A stretch of 48,181 nucleotides of DNA from Clostridia bacterium (GCA_017553815.1 JAFZJT010000157.1:1-48181); one strand, 5' to 3'. Shown: positions 24,666-33,987, counted from the stretch's first letter. Notes: a model not told the origin generated them from the letters alone. Program-made: numbers and translations.

Positions 24666-25571
24666 ATGATGAAACGAATCATCAGCGCCGTGCTCGCATG
24701 CTTATTTATTCTCGGCTCGGCTTCATCCGCTTTCGCTATGGACGAGGGCGATTGGCGCGTCGTTTTCGGCGCGGACCTTACAGAAGAGGAGCGTGCCGAG
24801 GTATTGAAGCTCTTCGGCCTCAGCGACTCGATCTATCAGGATACGAACAGGGTCCTGAGCGTTACCAATTCCGAGGAGAGGTTCTATCTTGAGGGCAAGG
24901 TATCCTCCGACAAGTTCGGCACCCGCTCGATATCGAGCATCTTCATCCGCGCTCTCTCTGCGGGCAGCGGGCTCAAGGTGACCACCCATAACATAAGCTA
25001 TTGCACCGCGGAGATGTATGAGAGCGTGCTTGCGACCGTCGGCATCACGGATGCCGAGATAATCGTTGCCGCTCCCCGCTCCGTCAGCGGCACCGCCGCG
25101 CTCACCGGAATCTACAAGGCTTACGAGAGCATGACCGGCAGCCTTATCAGCGACTATATCAAGCAGGCGGGCTTTGACGAGCTGCTCGCGACCTGGGATC
25201 TTGCCGAGGTCATCGGCTCCGAGGAGGCTACCGAGGTCATCATCGAGCTTAAAAAGATACTCGACGTTACCCAGACCATGAGCGACGATGAGGTGAAGGC
25301 GAATATCCGCACCATCGCAAACGATAACGACGTTGTGCTCACCGAGGAGCAGGTTCAGCAGATACTGACGCTCGGCAGAACGCTCGAGGGTCTCGACGTT
25401 GAGCAGATCCGCCAGCGCGCGCTCAGCCTTGCGGACAACGTTACCGGCTGGCAGAGATTCACCAACGGCGTTAAGCAGGTTTTCGATGATATCGGAAAGT
25501 TCCTTCTTGAGGTCGCAAGCTTCCTTAGGGACGTTTTCGTCAATATTTTCGCACCGAACTCCGAACAATAG
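24666..25571 (+). CDS. Secreted DUF1002 domain protein
   Basis: A 301-residue protein with a clear signal peptide (MMKRIISAVLACLFILG, then cleavage after SSAFA). The mature part begins with RVVFGADLTEEERAEVLKLFG and carries LSVTNSEERFYLEGKV, GTRSISSIFI, and EIIVAAPRSVSGTAALTGIYKAYE, which identify DUF1002, present in B. subtilis YpuA. Function unknown; extracytoplasmic, perhaps at the envelope. AAGGAAAG lies before the ATG. It ends at a strong terminator, so it is a single-gene unit. Confidence 0.88.
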   Translation: MMKRIISAVLACLFILGSASSAFAMDEGDWRVVFGADLTEEERAEVLKLFGLSDSIYQDTNRVLSVTNSEERFYLEGKVSSDKFGTRSISSIFIRALSAGSGLKVTTHNISYCTAEMYESVLATVGITDAEIIVAAPRSVSGTAALTGIYKAYESMTGSLISDYIKQAGFDELLATWDLAEVIGSEEATEVIIELKKILDVTQTMSDDEVKANIRTIANDNDVVLTEEQVQQILTLGRTLEGLDVEQIRQRALSLADNVTGWQRFTNGVKQVFDDIGKFLLEVASFLRDVFVNIFAPNSEQ

Positions 25572-25597
25572 TCTTTACAAATTCATTTTGAGCAGCT

Positions 25598-25626
25598 CGG
25601 GCGGTCAACGAGGCCGCCCGTTTTAT
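25598..25626 (+). terminator. Intrinsic terminator after the DUF1002 gene
   Basis: Stem CGGGCGG/CCGCCCG, loop of 9, followed by TTTTAT. Confidence 0.8.
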
Positions 25627-25717
25627 ATCCGTAAAAGTATGATAAGCCGCGCCCTTTGTAAATATACCGCAATTTATTATTGAAATAAGCTCTGCTGATA
25701 TTGTTTTATTCATAAAA

Positions 25718-25746
25718 TTGTTTTATACTATAAAAACTTGTATAAT
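25718..25746 (+). promoter_or_regulatory. Promoter of nfnAB
   Basis: TTGTTT (25718-25723), 17-base spacer, TATAAT (25741-25746), followed by AAGGAG and the GTG start of nfnA. Confidence 0.7.
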
Positions 25747-25771
25747 TCGATCTGATAAGGAGTAAAAACAA

Positions 25772-26626
25772 GTGTACAAAATAGCTAAAAAGCGTCCTCT
25801 GAACCCGACGGTGACGGAGATGCACATCATTTCCCCGCTCGTGGCTAACAAGGCGAAGCCCGGACAGTTCATCATCCTGCGCGTTGATGAGGACGGCGAG
25901 AGGATACCGCTTACGGTAGCGGGCGTTGATAAGGACGCAGGCACCGTGAAGATAATCTTCCAGATAGTCGGCGCGACCACAGAAAAGCTGAACCGCAAGA
26001 ACGAAGGCGAGTTCATACAGGATTTCGTCGGCCCCCTCGGAGTTCCGACCCATACCGACGGCATCAAAAAGGTCTGCATCGTCGGCGGCGGCGTCGGTTG
26101 CGCCATCGCAATGCCCGTTGCCGAGGAATTCCATCGCCTCGGCGCGGAGGTCACCAGCATCATCGGCTTCAGGAGCAAGGATCTGCTTATACTCGAGGAC
26201 GAGTTCAGGGCGTGCTCGGACAGGCTCGTCGTTATGACGGACGACGGTTCGTATGCGCGCCACGGCAACGTGACCGTGCCCCTCAAGGAGATGCTCGAAG
26301 CGGGCGAAAGGTTCGACCTCATCATCACCATCGGTCCCCTCATCATGATGAAGTTCGTAACGCTTACGGCAAAGCCCTTCGGCGTTCCCGTGACCGTTTC
26401 GATGAACCCCATCATGATAGACGGCACGGGCATGTGCGGCTGCTGCCGCCTGACTCTCAACAGGGACGGCGAGAGGATAACCAAGTTTGCCTGCGTGGAC
26501 GGCCCCGATTTCAACGGCTATGAGGTCGATTTCGACGAGGCGATGAGCCGCGGCAGGATGTATTTCGATTTTGAACGCCACGCGCATGAGGAGACCTGCA
26601 ATCTCTTCAAAAAGGCCGAAGCATAA
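25772..26626 (+). CDS. nfnA: NfnA: FAD/[2Fe-2S] subunit of NADH-dependent ferredoxin:NADP+ oxidoreductase
   Basis: A 284-residue protein of the ferredoxin-NADP reductase / PyrK-like group. It has a flavin domain (KPGQFIILRVDEDGERIPLT), an NAD-binding turn (CIVGGGVGCAIAMPVA), and a C-terminal cluster site GMCGCCRLTL with FACVDGPDFNG, fitting a [2Fe-2S] cluster. It starts with GTG, with AAGGAG 8 bases ahead. NfnB follows after 13 bases, so the pair should form the electron-bifurcating complex linking NADH, NADPH and ferredoxin in the cytoplasm. A sulfide dehydrogenase or glutamate synthase role is a lesser alternative; no GltB large subunit is nearby. Confidence 0.92.
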   Translation: MYKIAKKRPLNPTVTEMHIISPLVANKAKPGQFIILRVDEDGERIPLTVAGVDKDAGTVKIIFQIVGATTEKLNRKNEGEFIQDFVGPLGVPTHTDGIKKVCIVGGGVGCAIAMPVAEEFHRLGAEVTSIIGFRSKDLLILEDEFRACSDRLVVMTDDGSYARHGNVTVPLKEMLEAGERFDLIITIGPLIMMKFVTLTAKPFGVPVTVSMNPIMIDGTGMCGCCRLTLNRDGERITKFACVDGPDFNGYEVDFDEAMSRGRMYFDFERHAHEETCNLFKKAEA

Positions 26627-26639
26627 GGAGGGCAGGATA

Positions 26640-28043
26640 ATGGCGATAGTACAGAATAAGCACGAGATGCCCACCCAAGCACCCGAGGTCAGGGCGCATA
26701 ATTTCAGCGAGGTCGCGCTCGGCTACACCGCCGAAATCGCGATAGAGGAAGCCAAGCGCTGCCTCAACTGCAAGAACCGCCCCTGCGTGGAGGGCTGCCC
26801 GGTCAATATCAATATTCCCGATTTCATCTCAAGGATGAAGGAGGGCGATTTCGAGGGCGCATACCGCATCATCAGCGAAAGCTCCTCCCTGCCCGCCGTC
26901 TGCGGCAGGGTCTGCCCGCAGGAAACGCAGTGCGAAAGCAAATGTACGCTTGGGATCAAGTTTGAGCCCGTCGGCATCGGCAGGCTCGAAAGGTTCGCGG
27001 CGGACTATCATAACGAAAATGCGAAGGAAAAGCCCGAGCTGCCCAATCAGAACGGTCATCGCGTCGCGATCGTCGGCTCCGGTCCCTCCGGCCTCACCTG
27101 CGCGGGCGACCTTGCGAAGAAGGGCTACAAGGTCACTGTCTTCGAGGCGCTCCACACCGCGGGCGGCGTGCTCGTTTACGGCATTCCCGAGTTCCGTCTT
27201 CCCAAGGCCATAGTTGCAAAGGAAGTTGAAACGCTCAAGGCGCTCGGCGTGGACGTTGAAACGAACGTCGTTGTCGGCAAAACGCTGACCATCGACGAGC
27301 TCTTCGAGCAGGGCTACGAGGCCGTGTTCATCGGCTCCGGCGCGGGTCTTCCTAATTTTATGGGCATTCCCGGCGAGAGCCTCAAGGGCGTTTACTCGGC
27401 AAACGAGTTCCTCACCCGCAGCAATCTAATGAAGTCCTACCTCGACAAGCCCGTTACCCCGATCATGAAGGGCGGCAAGGTCGCGGTCGTCGGCGGCGGC
27501 AACGTGGCTATGGACGCGGCAAGGATCGCGCTTCGACTCGGCGCGGAGAAGGTCTACATCGTCTACCGCCGCTCGATGGAAGAGCTTCCCGCAAGGCGCG
27601 AAGAGGTCGAGCACGCCGAGGAAGAGGGCATCGACTTCAGGCTTCTCAACAATCCCGTGGAGATACTCGGCTTTGAAAATCCCGACGACCCGAAGAACGG
27701 CTTCGTGCGCGGAATGCGCTGTATAAGGATGGAGCTGGGCGAACCCAACGCAAAGGGAAGAAGAAGGCCCGTTCCCGTTCCGGGCAGCGAATTTGAGCTC
27801 GATGTCGACACCGTCGTTATCTCCATCGGCACGAGCCCGAACCCGCTCATCAAGGACACCACGAAGGGCCTTGAGGTCAACTCCCACGGCGGCATCATCG
27901 TCAACGAGGACGGCCTCACCTCCCGCGAAGGCATCTATGCGGGCGGCGACGCGGTCACCGGCGCGGCGACCGTCATCTCCGCGATGGGCGCGGGAAAGGT
28001 CGCGGCAAAGGCCATCGACGAGGCGCTTTGCGGCAAGGCTTGA
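26640..28043 (+). CDS. nfnB: NfnB: GltD-like FAD/NADPH/[4Fe-4S] subunit
   Basis: A 467-residue GltD-like protein. Two N-terminal [4Fe-4S] cysteine sets are visible: CLNCKNRPCVEGCP and VCGRVCPQETQCESKC. The FAD site is VGSGPSGLTCAGDLAKKGY, the NADPH site is VVGGGNVAMDAARIALRLGA, and the C-terminal ATGDAVTG-like segment reads YAGGDAVTGAATV. The start is ATG 26640, with GGAGG 8 bases ahead; a longer frame overlaps nfnA. It is the NADPH-side subunit of the Nfn complex. Often annotated as NADPH-dependent glutamate synthase small chain. Confidence 0.93.
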   Translation: MAIVQNKHEMPTQAPEVRAHNFSEVALGYTAEIAIEEAKRCLNCKNRPCVEGCPVNINIPDFISRMKEGDFEGAYRIISESSSLPAVCGRVCPQETQCESKCTLGIKFEPVGIGRLERFAADYHNENAKEKPELPNQNGHRVAIVGSGPSGLTCAGDLAKKGYKVTVFEALHTAGGVLVYGIPEFRLPKAIVAKEVETLKALGVDVETNVVVGKTLTIDELFEQGYEAVFIGSGAGLPNFMGIPGESLKGVYSANEFLTRSNLMKSYLDKPVTPIMKGGKVAVVGGGNVAMDAARIALRLGAEKVYIVYRRSMEELPARREEVEHAEEEGIDFRLLNNPVEILGFENPDDPKNGFVRGMRCIRMELGEPNAKGRRRPVPVPGSEFELDVDTVVISIGTSPNPLIKDTTKGLEVNSHGGIIVNEDGLTSREGIYAGGDAVTGAATVISAMGAGKVAAKAIDEALCGKA

Positions 28044-28067
28044 TAAAACCGAAACTTAGCCCGATTT

Positions 28068-28094
28068 GCGGTCGCTCTGCGGCCGCTTTTCTTT
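28068..28094 (+). terminator. Terminator after nfnAB
   Basis: Stem GCGGTCGC/GCGGCCGC (one G-T pair) with loop TCT, then TTTTCTTT. Confidence 0.75.
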
Positions 28095-28133
28095 ACCGAA
28101 TTTCCTAATCACGCAATATATATTTGAAAGTTC

Positions 28134-28162
28134 TTGCGCTTTGCTTTTCGGCGCGCTATAAT
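28134..28162 (+). promoter_or_regulatory. Promoter of typA
   Basis: TTGCGC (28134-28139), 17-base spacer, TATAAT (28157-28162). Confidence 0.65.
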
Positions 28163-28218
28163 GTTTTTTTGTGAAAAAGCATGAGCTTTAAGGTTCAAGG
28201 AATAAGTAGGTAGTTAAA

Positions 28219-30057
28219 ATGAATCAGAAAATCAGGAATATCGCGATAATCGCGCACGTTGACCACGGCAAGACAACGCTCGTGGATCAGCTCCTTCGCC
28301 AGAGCGGCGTTTTCAGGGCAAACGAGGCGGTTCAGGACAGGGTCATGGACTCCAACGACCTTGAGCGCGAACGCGGCATAACCATACTTTCAAAGAATAC
28401 CGCAGTCAATTACAACGATTACCGCATCAATATCGTGGACACCCCAGGTCACGCCGATTTCGGCGGCGAGGTGGAGCGCATACTCAAGATGGTGGACGGC
28501 GTGCTTCTGCTCGTTGACGCGTTCGAGGGCTGTATGCCGCAGACGCGCTTCGTTTTAAGAAAAGCGCTCGAGCTCGGCAAGATCCCCGTTGTTGTCATAA
28601 ACAAGGTCGACCGCCCCGGCGCAAGACCGACCGAGGTTGTGGACGAGACCTTCGATCTTTTCGTTGAGCTCGGAGCGAACGACGAACAGCTCGACTTCCC
28701 CATCATCTTCGCTTCGGCAAAGAACGGCGTTTCGGGCTTTTCGCACGACAAGCTTGAGGACAGTATGAAGCCGCTGTTCGATACGATAATCGAGCACGTT
28801 CCCGCTCCCACGAGCGACGAAAGCGGTCCACTTCAGCTTCTCATCTCAACCATCGACTACGACGATTACGTCGGTCGTATCGGCGTTGGCAGGATAGAGC
28901 GCGGCACCGTCGTTCGCAACCGCACCGTTACGGTTTGTATGGAGGGTCAGCCCCCGCGCGAAGCAAAGCTCTCGAGGCTGTATCGCTTCGAGGGTCTCAG
29001 GCGCGTTGAGGTCGAATCCGTTGAAGCGGGCGACATCGTTGCCGTTGCGGGCATCTCGGGCATCTCCATCGGCGAGACCGTATGCGATCCCGCATGCGTA
29101 GAGCCCCTTCCCTTCATTCAGATCGACGAGCCGACCGTCAGCATGGACTTCATTGTCAACACGAGCCCCTTTGCTGGTCGTGAGGGCAAATACGTTACCT
29201 CGAGGAACCTGCGCGACCGCCTGTTTAAAGAGGTCGAAACGAATGTTTCGATGCGCGTTGAGGAGACCGGCACCACCGACGCCTTCAAGGTCAGCGGCCG
29301 AGGCGAGCTCCATCTTTCCATACTTATCGAGACCATGCGCCGCCAGGATTACGAGTTCGCGGTTTCCCGCCCCCGCGTCATCATGAAGCGCGACGAGCAG
29401 GGGCATCTGCTCGAGCCCATCGAGGAGCTTACCATCGACGTTCCGCAGGAGTATATGGGAACGGTTATGGAAAAGCTCGGCACGCGCCGCGCCGTTATGA
29501 ACAATATGATAAACGAGAACGAAGGCAGCGTTCGCCTTGTTTTCGACATACCCGCGCGCGGCCTTATGGGCTATCGAAGCGAGCTGCTGACCGACACGCG
29601 AGGCAACGGCATCATGAGCCATATCTTCAAGGGATATGAGCCCTACACGGGCGAGATAACCGAGCGCACGCGCGGCTCCCTCATCGCGTCCGAGGACGGC
29701 GAAGCCAATTCCTACGGCCTCTTCAACACGCAGGAGCGCGGCAGGCTGTTCGTTCGACCCGGCGACCCCATCTATGAGGGGCAGATTGTCGGCGAATGCT
29801 CGAGAAACGAGGATATCGTCGTCAACGTTTGCAAGAAAAAGCACGTTACGAATATGCGCGCCTCGGGCTCCGACGAAGCGCTTCGCCTCACTCCCCCGCT
29901 CGAGTTCAGCCTTGAGCAATGCCTTGAATTCATTCGCGACGACGAGCTCGTTGAGGTCACTCCAAAGAGCATCCGAATGAGAAAGCGCTACCTCACCAAG
30001 GAACAGCGCATAAAGGAGTTCAACAGAAAGCAGTCGCAGTCTCCTGACGAGTTTTGA
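28219..30057 (+). CDS. typA: Ribosome-associated GTPase TypA/BipA
   Basis: A 612-residue translational GTPase that acts in ribosome assembly and stress adaptation. G motifs are complete: AHVDHGKTT (G1), RGITI (G2), [12 protein letters not shown] (G3), [10 protein letters not shown] (G4), SAKNG (G5). The remaining EF-G-like domains and the TypA C-terminal domain with [10 protein letters not shown] and [19 protein letters not shown] are present. Full length. A ribosome-like AGTAGG lies before the ATG. It is followed by ccdA after about 55 bases, with no clear terminator between. Confidence 0.97.
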   Translation: MNQKIRNIAIIAHVDHGKTTLVDQLLRQSGVFRANEAVQDRVMDSNDLERERGITILSKNTAVNYNDYRINIVDTPGHADFGGEVERILKMVDGVLLLVDAFEGCMPQTRFVLRKALELGKIPVVVINKVDRPGARPTEVVDETFDLFVELGANDEQLDFPIIFASAKNGVSGFSHDKLEDSMKPLFDTIIEHVPAPTSDESGPLQLLISTIDYDDYVGRIGVGRIERGTVVRNRTVTVCMEGQPPREAKLSRLYRFEGLRRVEVESVEAGDIVAVAGISGISIGETVCDPACVEPLPFIQIDEPTVSMDFIVNTSPFAGREGKYVTSRNLRDRLFKEVETNVSMRVEETGTTDAFKVSGRGELHLSILIETMRRQDYEFAVSRPRVIMKRDEQGHLLEPIEELTIDVPQEYMGTVMEKLGTRRAVMNNMINENEGSVRLVFDIPARGLMGYRSELLTDTRGNGIMSHIFKGYEPYTGEITERTRGSLIASEDGEANSYGLFNTQERGRLFVRPGDPIYEGQIVGECSRNEDIVVNVCKKKHVTNMRASGSDEALRLTPPLEFSLEQCLEFIRDDELVEVTPKSIRMRKRYLTKEQRIKEFNRKQSQSPDEF

Positions 30058-30112
30058 TTCTAAGTTCCAATAGGCCGGTTGTTCCCAAAGCAAACCGCCC
30101 GAGGTAATGAGT

Positions 30113-30889
30113 ATGGAAGCTTTTCTTCATTCACTTGCAGAAAAAATAGCGGACGCGCCCTGGCTCGCTCCGCTCATTGCGATAGTTACGGGTTTTCTGA
30201 CCTCGCTTATGCCCTGCTCGCTTTCTGGAATACCGCTCATAATCGGCTACGTCAGCGGCAGCGCAGATGAAGAAGGCACAAGGAACACCAAGCGCGCGCT
30301 TGCTTTGAGCCTTCTTTTCGCGCTCGGTTCGACCGTCACCTTCTGCGCGCTCGGGCTGCTCGCTTCGGCGCTCGGAGAGCTTCTTGAGCACACCGAGCTT
30401 ATTATGCATATCGTGATGGCGCTTCTGCTCGTTTTGATGGCGCTTCAGATGTTCGGCGTAATAAACATCATCCCCTCGGGCAGCTCCGTGCTTGCAAAGA
30501 GCAGGCTGCGCGGAGGCTTCGGCGCGTTCGTTGCCGGTCTTCTCGCGGGGCTCTTCGCTTCGCATTGCGCGATCCCCGTCGTGGTTGCGATTATGGCGAT
30601 CGCCGTGAACGCTTCGGGCGGCGGCGCAGTGTACGGCTTCATCCTGCTTTTGATATTCTCGATCGGGCACGCCGTGCTCTCCGTTATTGCGGGAGTGAGC
30701 GTCGGCTTCGTTCAAAAGCTTATGGCGAGCGAGAAATACGAGCGCATCAGCAGGATCATCCGCATCGTGCTGGGCGTTATCATTCTGCTTATCGCCGTCT
30801 ATATCCTGATAAGCGCGTTCACGGGTTCACACGAGCATGAGCATGAACACGAAGCGCTTGCTTTTGCTGTTCAAACAATGATTCAATAA
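30113..30889 (+). CDS. ccdA: CcdA/DsbD-like transmembrane protein with histidine-rich tail
   Basis: A 258-residue protein with about six membrane helices. The two half-repeats each begin with a conserved Cys: LMPCSLSGIPLI and FASHCAIPVVV, the positions of the redox Cys pair that carries electrons across the membrane in CcdA/DsbD. The tail ends SHEHEHEHEALAF, with alternating His and Glu that could bind metal. Start ATG 30113 suits the GAGG site; ATG 30107 overlaps it too closely. No thioredoxin-like partner or cytochrome c gene is nearby. alr follows after 21 bases. Confidence 0.85.
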   Translation: MEAFLHSLAEKIADAPWLAPLIAIVTGFLTSLMPCSLSGIPLIIGYVSGSADEEGTRNTKRALALSLLFALGSTVTFCALGLLASALGELLEHTELIMHIVMALLLVLMALQMFGVINIIPSGSSVLAKSRLRGGFGAFVAGLLAGLFASHCAIPVVVAIMAIAVNASGGGAVYGFILLLIFSIGHAVLSVIAGVSVGFVQKLMASEKYERISRIIRIVLGVIILLIAVYILISAFTGSHEHEHEHEALAFAVQTMIQ

Positions 30890-30910
30890 AGGCATTGGAG
30901 GTAAATCGCC

Positions 30911-32044
30911 TTGTATACTCTCGATAAAACCACGAGGACCTGGGTGGAGATCGACCTTTCCGCACTCAAGCATAATCTCAACTACGCCAAGCGCAACATC
31001 GGCCGCAAGGTCATCTGCGTTATCAAGGCGGACGCCTACGGGCACGGCGCTGTTGAATGCGGAAAGTTCCTCGAAGCGAACGGCGCGGATATGTTCGCCG
31101 TTGCCGCGCTCCAGGAGGCCATCGAGCTTCGCGAGAACGGCATCAAGCTTCCTATACTGATCCTCGGCTACACCGCGCCCGAGCACGCCGCGATCATTTC
31201 CAAGCTCGACCTCGAGCAGACCGTCGTTGATGAGGAGCATGCATACAATCTGAATCAGGCTGCGAAGGAAGCGGGCGTGACCGTCAAGGTGCATGCAAGC
31301 CTCGATACCGGCATGTCCCGCATCGGCATCTTCGCGCAGGCGGATCATATTTCGGCGATACTCGCCGTTGAGCATATCTGCAATATGAGCAATCTTTCGG
31401 TCGTTGGCATGTACACGCATTTTGCAGCGGCGGACGATCCCGCTGAGTATGAGTTCACCGCATTCCAGTATAAGAATTATTCGATAGTTTACAGCGGCCT
31501 TGCCGAGCGCGGCATCAGAATTCCCAATTGCCATGTTTCCAATTCCGCGGCGATCCTTTCAAGCCCGATACACTTTGATTCGATACGCGAAGGCATCATC
31601 CTTTACGGCCTGTATCCGAACAGCAAGCCCGTTGAATACGGCGTTTTGGAGCCCGTTATGACGCTCAAAACTCGCGTTACGCAGGTTCGACCCCTGCCCT
31701 CGGGAGTCACTGTAGGCTACGGCAGAACCTATCGCACCGAATCGCCTATAATAAGTGCGGTCATCGGCGCGGGCTATGCGGACGGCTACTCACGCAGGCT
31801 TTCAAACAATGCCCGCGTTGCGATAAACGGCAATTTCTATCCCCAGATAGGCCGTATATGCATGGACGCTTCTATGGTCAATGTAACGTGCGGCGACGTT
31901 AAGCAGGGCGATGTTGCGACGCTCTTTGGAAAGGGCGGCATGAGCCTTGAGGAGGTTTCTCAGATAGTCGGAACGATAAACTATGAGCTTGCCTGCCTCG
32001 TTACCAAGCGCACCGGCCGGGTGTATGTGAACGGTGATGAATAA
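30911..32044 (+). CDS. alr: Alanine racemase
   Basis: It interconverts L- and D-alanine for the cell wall. The 377-residue protein has the PLP lysine in CVIKADAYGHGA near residue 40, the second catalytic base Tyr in IGAGYADGYSR near 280, and CMDASMVNV near 317. Both domains are complete. It starts with TTG at 30911; GGAGG lies 9 bases ahead. It lies 21 bases after ccdA and is followed by a terminator. Confidence 0.96.
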   Translation: MYTLDKTTRTWVEIDLSALKHNLNYAKRNIGRKVICVIKADAYGHGAVECGKFLEANGADMFAVAALQEAIELRENGIKLPILILGYTAPEHAAIISKLDLEQTVVDEEHAYNLNQAAKEAGVTVKVHASLDTGMSRIGIFAQADHISAILAVEHICNMSNLSVVGMYTHFAAADDPAEYEFTAFQYKNYSIVYSGLAERGIRIPNCHVSNSAAILSSPIHFDSIREGIILYGLYPNSKPVEYGVLEPVMTLKTRVTQVRPLPSGVTVGYGRTYRTESPIISAVIGAGYADGYSRRLSNNARVAINGNFYPQIGRICMDASMVNVTCGDVKQGDVATLFGKGGMSLEEVSQIVGTINYELACLVTKRTGRVYVNGDE

Positions 32045-32071
32045 GCCTCAACCCAAAGTATGAATATGTGG

Positions 32072-32103
32072 AAAGCCGAAGCGTTGAACGCGCTCCGGCT
32101 TTT
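32072..32103. terminator. Terminator between alr and the Nudix gene
   Basis: Stem AAAGCCG-AGCG/CGC-CT-CGGCTTT with small bulges, ending in TTTTGATTTG on the plus strand; A-rich on the other side, so it may work both ways. Confidence 0.7.
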
Positions 32104-32119
32104 GATTTGACATGTTGCT

Positions 32120-32599
32120 CTATTCTGTTACTCTCATGCTGTTTTCATTCGGTATCGGCATCCTAACGCCATCAAAATACGCCTTGACTGCGGCTCTGTG
32201 ATCCTCGGCGAAAAGCTCGGGAAGCTCGTTCTCGCCGAAAAAGCGAAGCTCGAGCGATTCTTCATCGATCCGAAGCTCGCCGCCGTTGATCCTTGCGGAG
32301 TAGTAAGCGCCGATAACGTGCGCCCTATCGCCGTTTGCCCAGATCATGTCGTGGTTATGGAAGATGCCGAGAAAGCTCTCGAGCTTGACTTCAAGTCCCG
32401 TCTCCTCGCGCATCTCGCGCAGAGCGGCCTCGCGATAGGTCTCGTTCATCTCCAGAATGCCGCCTATAAGCCCCCATTTGCCGTTGTCACTGCGGCGCTG
32501 AAAGAGAATCTTTCCGTCCTTGACTATCAATCCGCCTGCGGCATTCAGAATTATCTTGGTGGAGCCGATCGCGTTTCTGACGGTTTTTACATAATCCAT
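32120..32599 (-). CDS. Nudix hydrolase
   Basis: A 159-residue protein with a complete Nudix box, GGILEMNETYREAALREMREETGL (GX5EX7REUXEEXGU), starting near residue 46. It hydrolyses a nucleoside diphosphate linked to another group; the substrate cannot be told. Flanking strands KIILNAAGGLIVKDGKILFQRR and AHVIGAYYSARINGGELRI fit the fold. It lies 41 bases after the stop of the APH-like gene and may share its transcript. Confidence 0.92.
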   Translation of the reverse strand: MDYVKTVRNAIGSTKIILNAAGGLIVKDGKILFQRRSDNGKWGLIGGILEMNETYREAALREMREETGLEVKLESFLGIFHNHDMIWANGDRAHVIGAYYSARINGGELRIDEESLELRFFGENELPELFAEDHRAAVKAYFDGVRMPIPNENSMRVTE

Positions 32600-32640
32600 T
32601 TTAAATCTCCTCTGTTTGTCTTTATGCTTTTCTCAAGCGC

Positions 32641-33531
32641 TTAAACAAGCTCATTCGCAAGCGCAAGCGCTCGGTCATAATAAGCGGCAAACTCCCCGGA
32701 CCTCTGTTTGGTCGGATCGTCAAAATACGAGCGAAGCACCATCACGCATTCATCGAATACGGCAAGCTTTATATCGCGTTCAAACATGGCTTTTTCGGGC
32801 TTTTCGTTTAAACTGTCATACAGGGTTTGAACGAAAATGGCCTTCTGCTTTTCACTCATTCGATAGAGGAACGGCGAAGAATCGCCCGAGTGCGCAAGAA
32901 ATCTGCCAAGGTCGAGCGCATACTGCATAAATCCGACGTATTCCCAATCGATAATGACGGCGGTTTCGCCGTTGTAGATGCAGTTTATCGGCAAAAAATC
33001 ACCGTTTGCAAGCGTTAGCGGCATGAGCTTAAACCTTTGCAAAAACAGTTCGTACGCTTTGTGAAGTACCGGCTCGTTTTCAAGACTTATTAGGCGCTTC
33101 TCTCTATAGCTTATCTCCTCATCGGCATTTGTGCGGTCATAGTCACGTCCAAGCGGAAAGGCGTTGAATATTGACGAAACGGAGCGCGCTGCAGCAAGCG
33201 CGCCTTCATCGGTCATCACCTTCAGATCGCTGCCTTCAATGAACTCGGTGAGCATATAGCCGTCCTTACAGGCGATCACGCGCGGGACGGGAAGATCAGC
33301 CGAAAGCAGCTCGCAGATCGCTTTCTCGGCTTCAAAGCGCTTCATATTATCAAAACGCTTCAAAACGCATGCGCCGCCATCGTGCACTATCTTGAACACG
33401 TCGTATTGCTTGTTTACGGTTTCAAACTCGTCGCAGAAGCGATAGGCTTCAAACTCGCCGATACCCGCAAGATCAAATAAGACTTCACTCAGCTCCGAAG
33501 TATCTTCCATTCTTTCAAGACGTATACTCAT
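32641..33531 (-). CDS. Aminoglycoside phosphotransferase/choline kinase-like protein
   Basis: A 296-residue protein of the APH-like kinase fold. The N-lobe has DVFKIVHDGGACVLKRF with the ATP-binding Lys; the catalytic loop reads TLANGDFLPINCIYNG, and the metal Asp is in AVIIDWEYVG. In most members the loop is HGD; here His is replaced by Asn (NGD), though the catalytic Asp remains. Substrate unknown (sugar, choline-like or aminoglycoside). AAAGGGGG lies 9 bases before ATG 33531. The frame is open upstream but has no homology. Confidence 0.85.
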   Translation of the reverse strand: MSIRLERMEDTSELSEVLFDLAGIGEFEAYRFCDEFETVNKQYDVFKIVHDGGACVLKRFDNMKRFEAEKAICELLSADLPVPRVIACKDGYMLTEFIEGSDLKVMTDEGALAAARSVSSIFNAFPLGRDYDRTNADEEISYREKRLISLENEPVLHKAYELFLQRFKLMPLTLANGDFLPINCIYNGETAVIIDWEYVGFMQYALDLGRFLAHSGDSSPFLYRMSEKQKAIFVQTLYDSLNEKPEKAMFERDIKLAVFDECVMVLRSYFDDPTKQRSGEFAAYYDRALALANELV

Positions 33532-33604
33532 TATGAACTTCCCCCTTTCCTCACCGCGCAGTTTTTGCCCTGCGGTTTTATCCCGTGCTTTTGAGCATAA
33601 AATC

Positions 33605-33639
33605 AAATCACTGCAGCCAATTCATGGCTACAGTGATTT
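33605..33639 (-). terminator. Terminator of the tRNA/6S cluster
   Basis: Arms AAATCACTGCAGCCA and TGGCTACAGTGATTT (14 of 15 pairs) with a 5-base loop. On the minus strand the stem is followed by GATTTTATG. It starts at the last base of tRNA-Gln. Confidence 0.8.
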
Positions 33640-33712
33640 GGCTGCCGAACAAGGATTCGAACCTTGAATGAACGAGTCAGAGTCGTTAGTGTTACCGTTA
33701 CACCATTCGGCA
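33639..33712 (-). tRNA. tRNA-Gln (CTG)
   Basis: A 74-base cloverleaf with encoded CCA. Acceptor stem TGCCGAA/TTCGGCA. The anticodon arm AACGA-CTCTGAC-TCGTT gives CTG. T arm GGTTCGAATCC. It begins 8 bases after the 3' end of 6S RNA on the same strand. Confidence 0.95.
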
Positions 33713-33720
33713 ATGTCCAT

Positions 33721-33902
33721 CCCGTCGTGCCGTCCGCCTCGAAGATAATACCCGTCCGAAATAGACAGGTGCGGGTGCAAAGCTAATGCTTCTCGGTACC
33801 CCTAAAGCGCTCACAAGGAGCGGGGGCGCCTTCCACGTTTCGACTGATGCCCCTAATGTAAAAGTGAGGGTTTATAATCGAGACGTAACGCACACCACAG
33901 GA
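33721..33902 (-). ncRNA. ssrS: 6S RNA
   Basis: About 182 bases on the minus strand. Its ends CCTGTGGTGTGCGTT... and ...GGCGGACGGCACGACGGG pair into a long closing helix with small bulges, which continues with CUCGA/UCGAG. Inside are the recurrent 6S elements: AACCCUCACUUUUACAUUAGGGG on the 5' side, a GUGAGCG segment, and GUACCGAGAAGC with GCACCCGCACC on the 3' side. 6S RNA binds sigma-A RNA polymerase and tunes transcription in stationary phase. It is tightly packed between tRNA-Val and tRNA-Gln. The identity rests on conserved words and the helix; ends are approximate. Confidence 0.8.
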
Positions 33903-33910
33903 TAGATATA

Positions 33911-33987
33911 TGGTGGGGCTAGTTGGGATCGAACCAACGACCTCTACGATGTCAACGTAGCGCTCTAACCAGCTGGGCTATAACCCC
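33911..33987 (-). tRNA. tRNA-Val (GAC)
   Basis: A 77-base cloverleaf with encoded CCA. Acceptor GGGGTTA/TAGCCCC. Anticodon arm CTACG-TTGACAT-CGTAG gives GAC. T arm GGTTCGATCCC. It is the first RNA of the cluster. Confidence 0.95.

Noticed and set aside
28846..30093. A 415-residue minus frame across typA
   Set aside because: It is antisense to typA, whose G motifs and full length are clear; long antisense frames are expected at this GC content.
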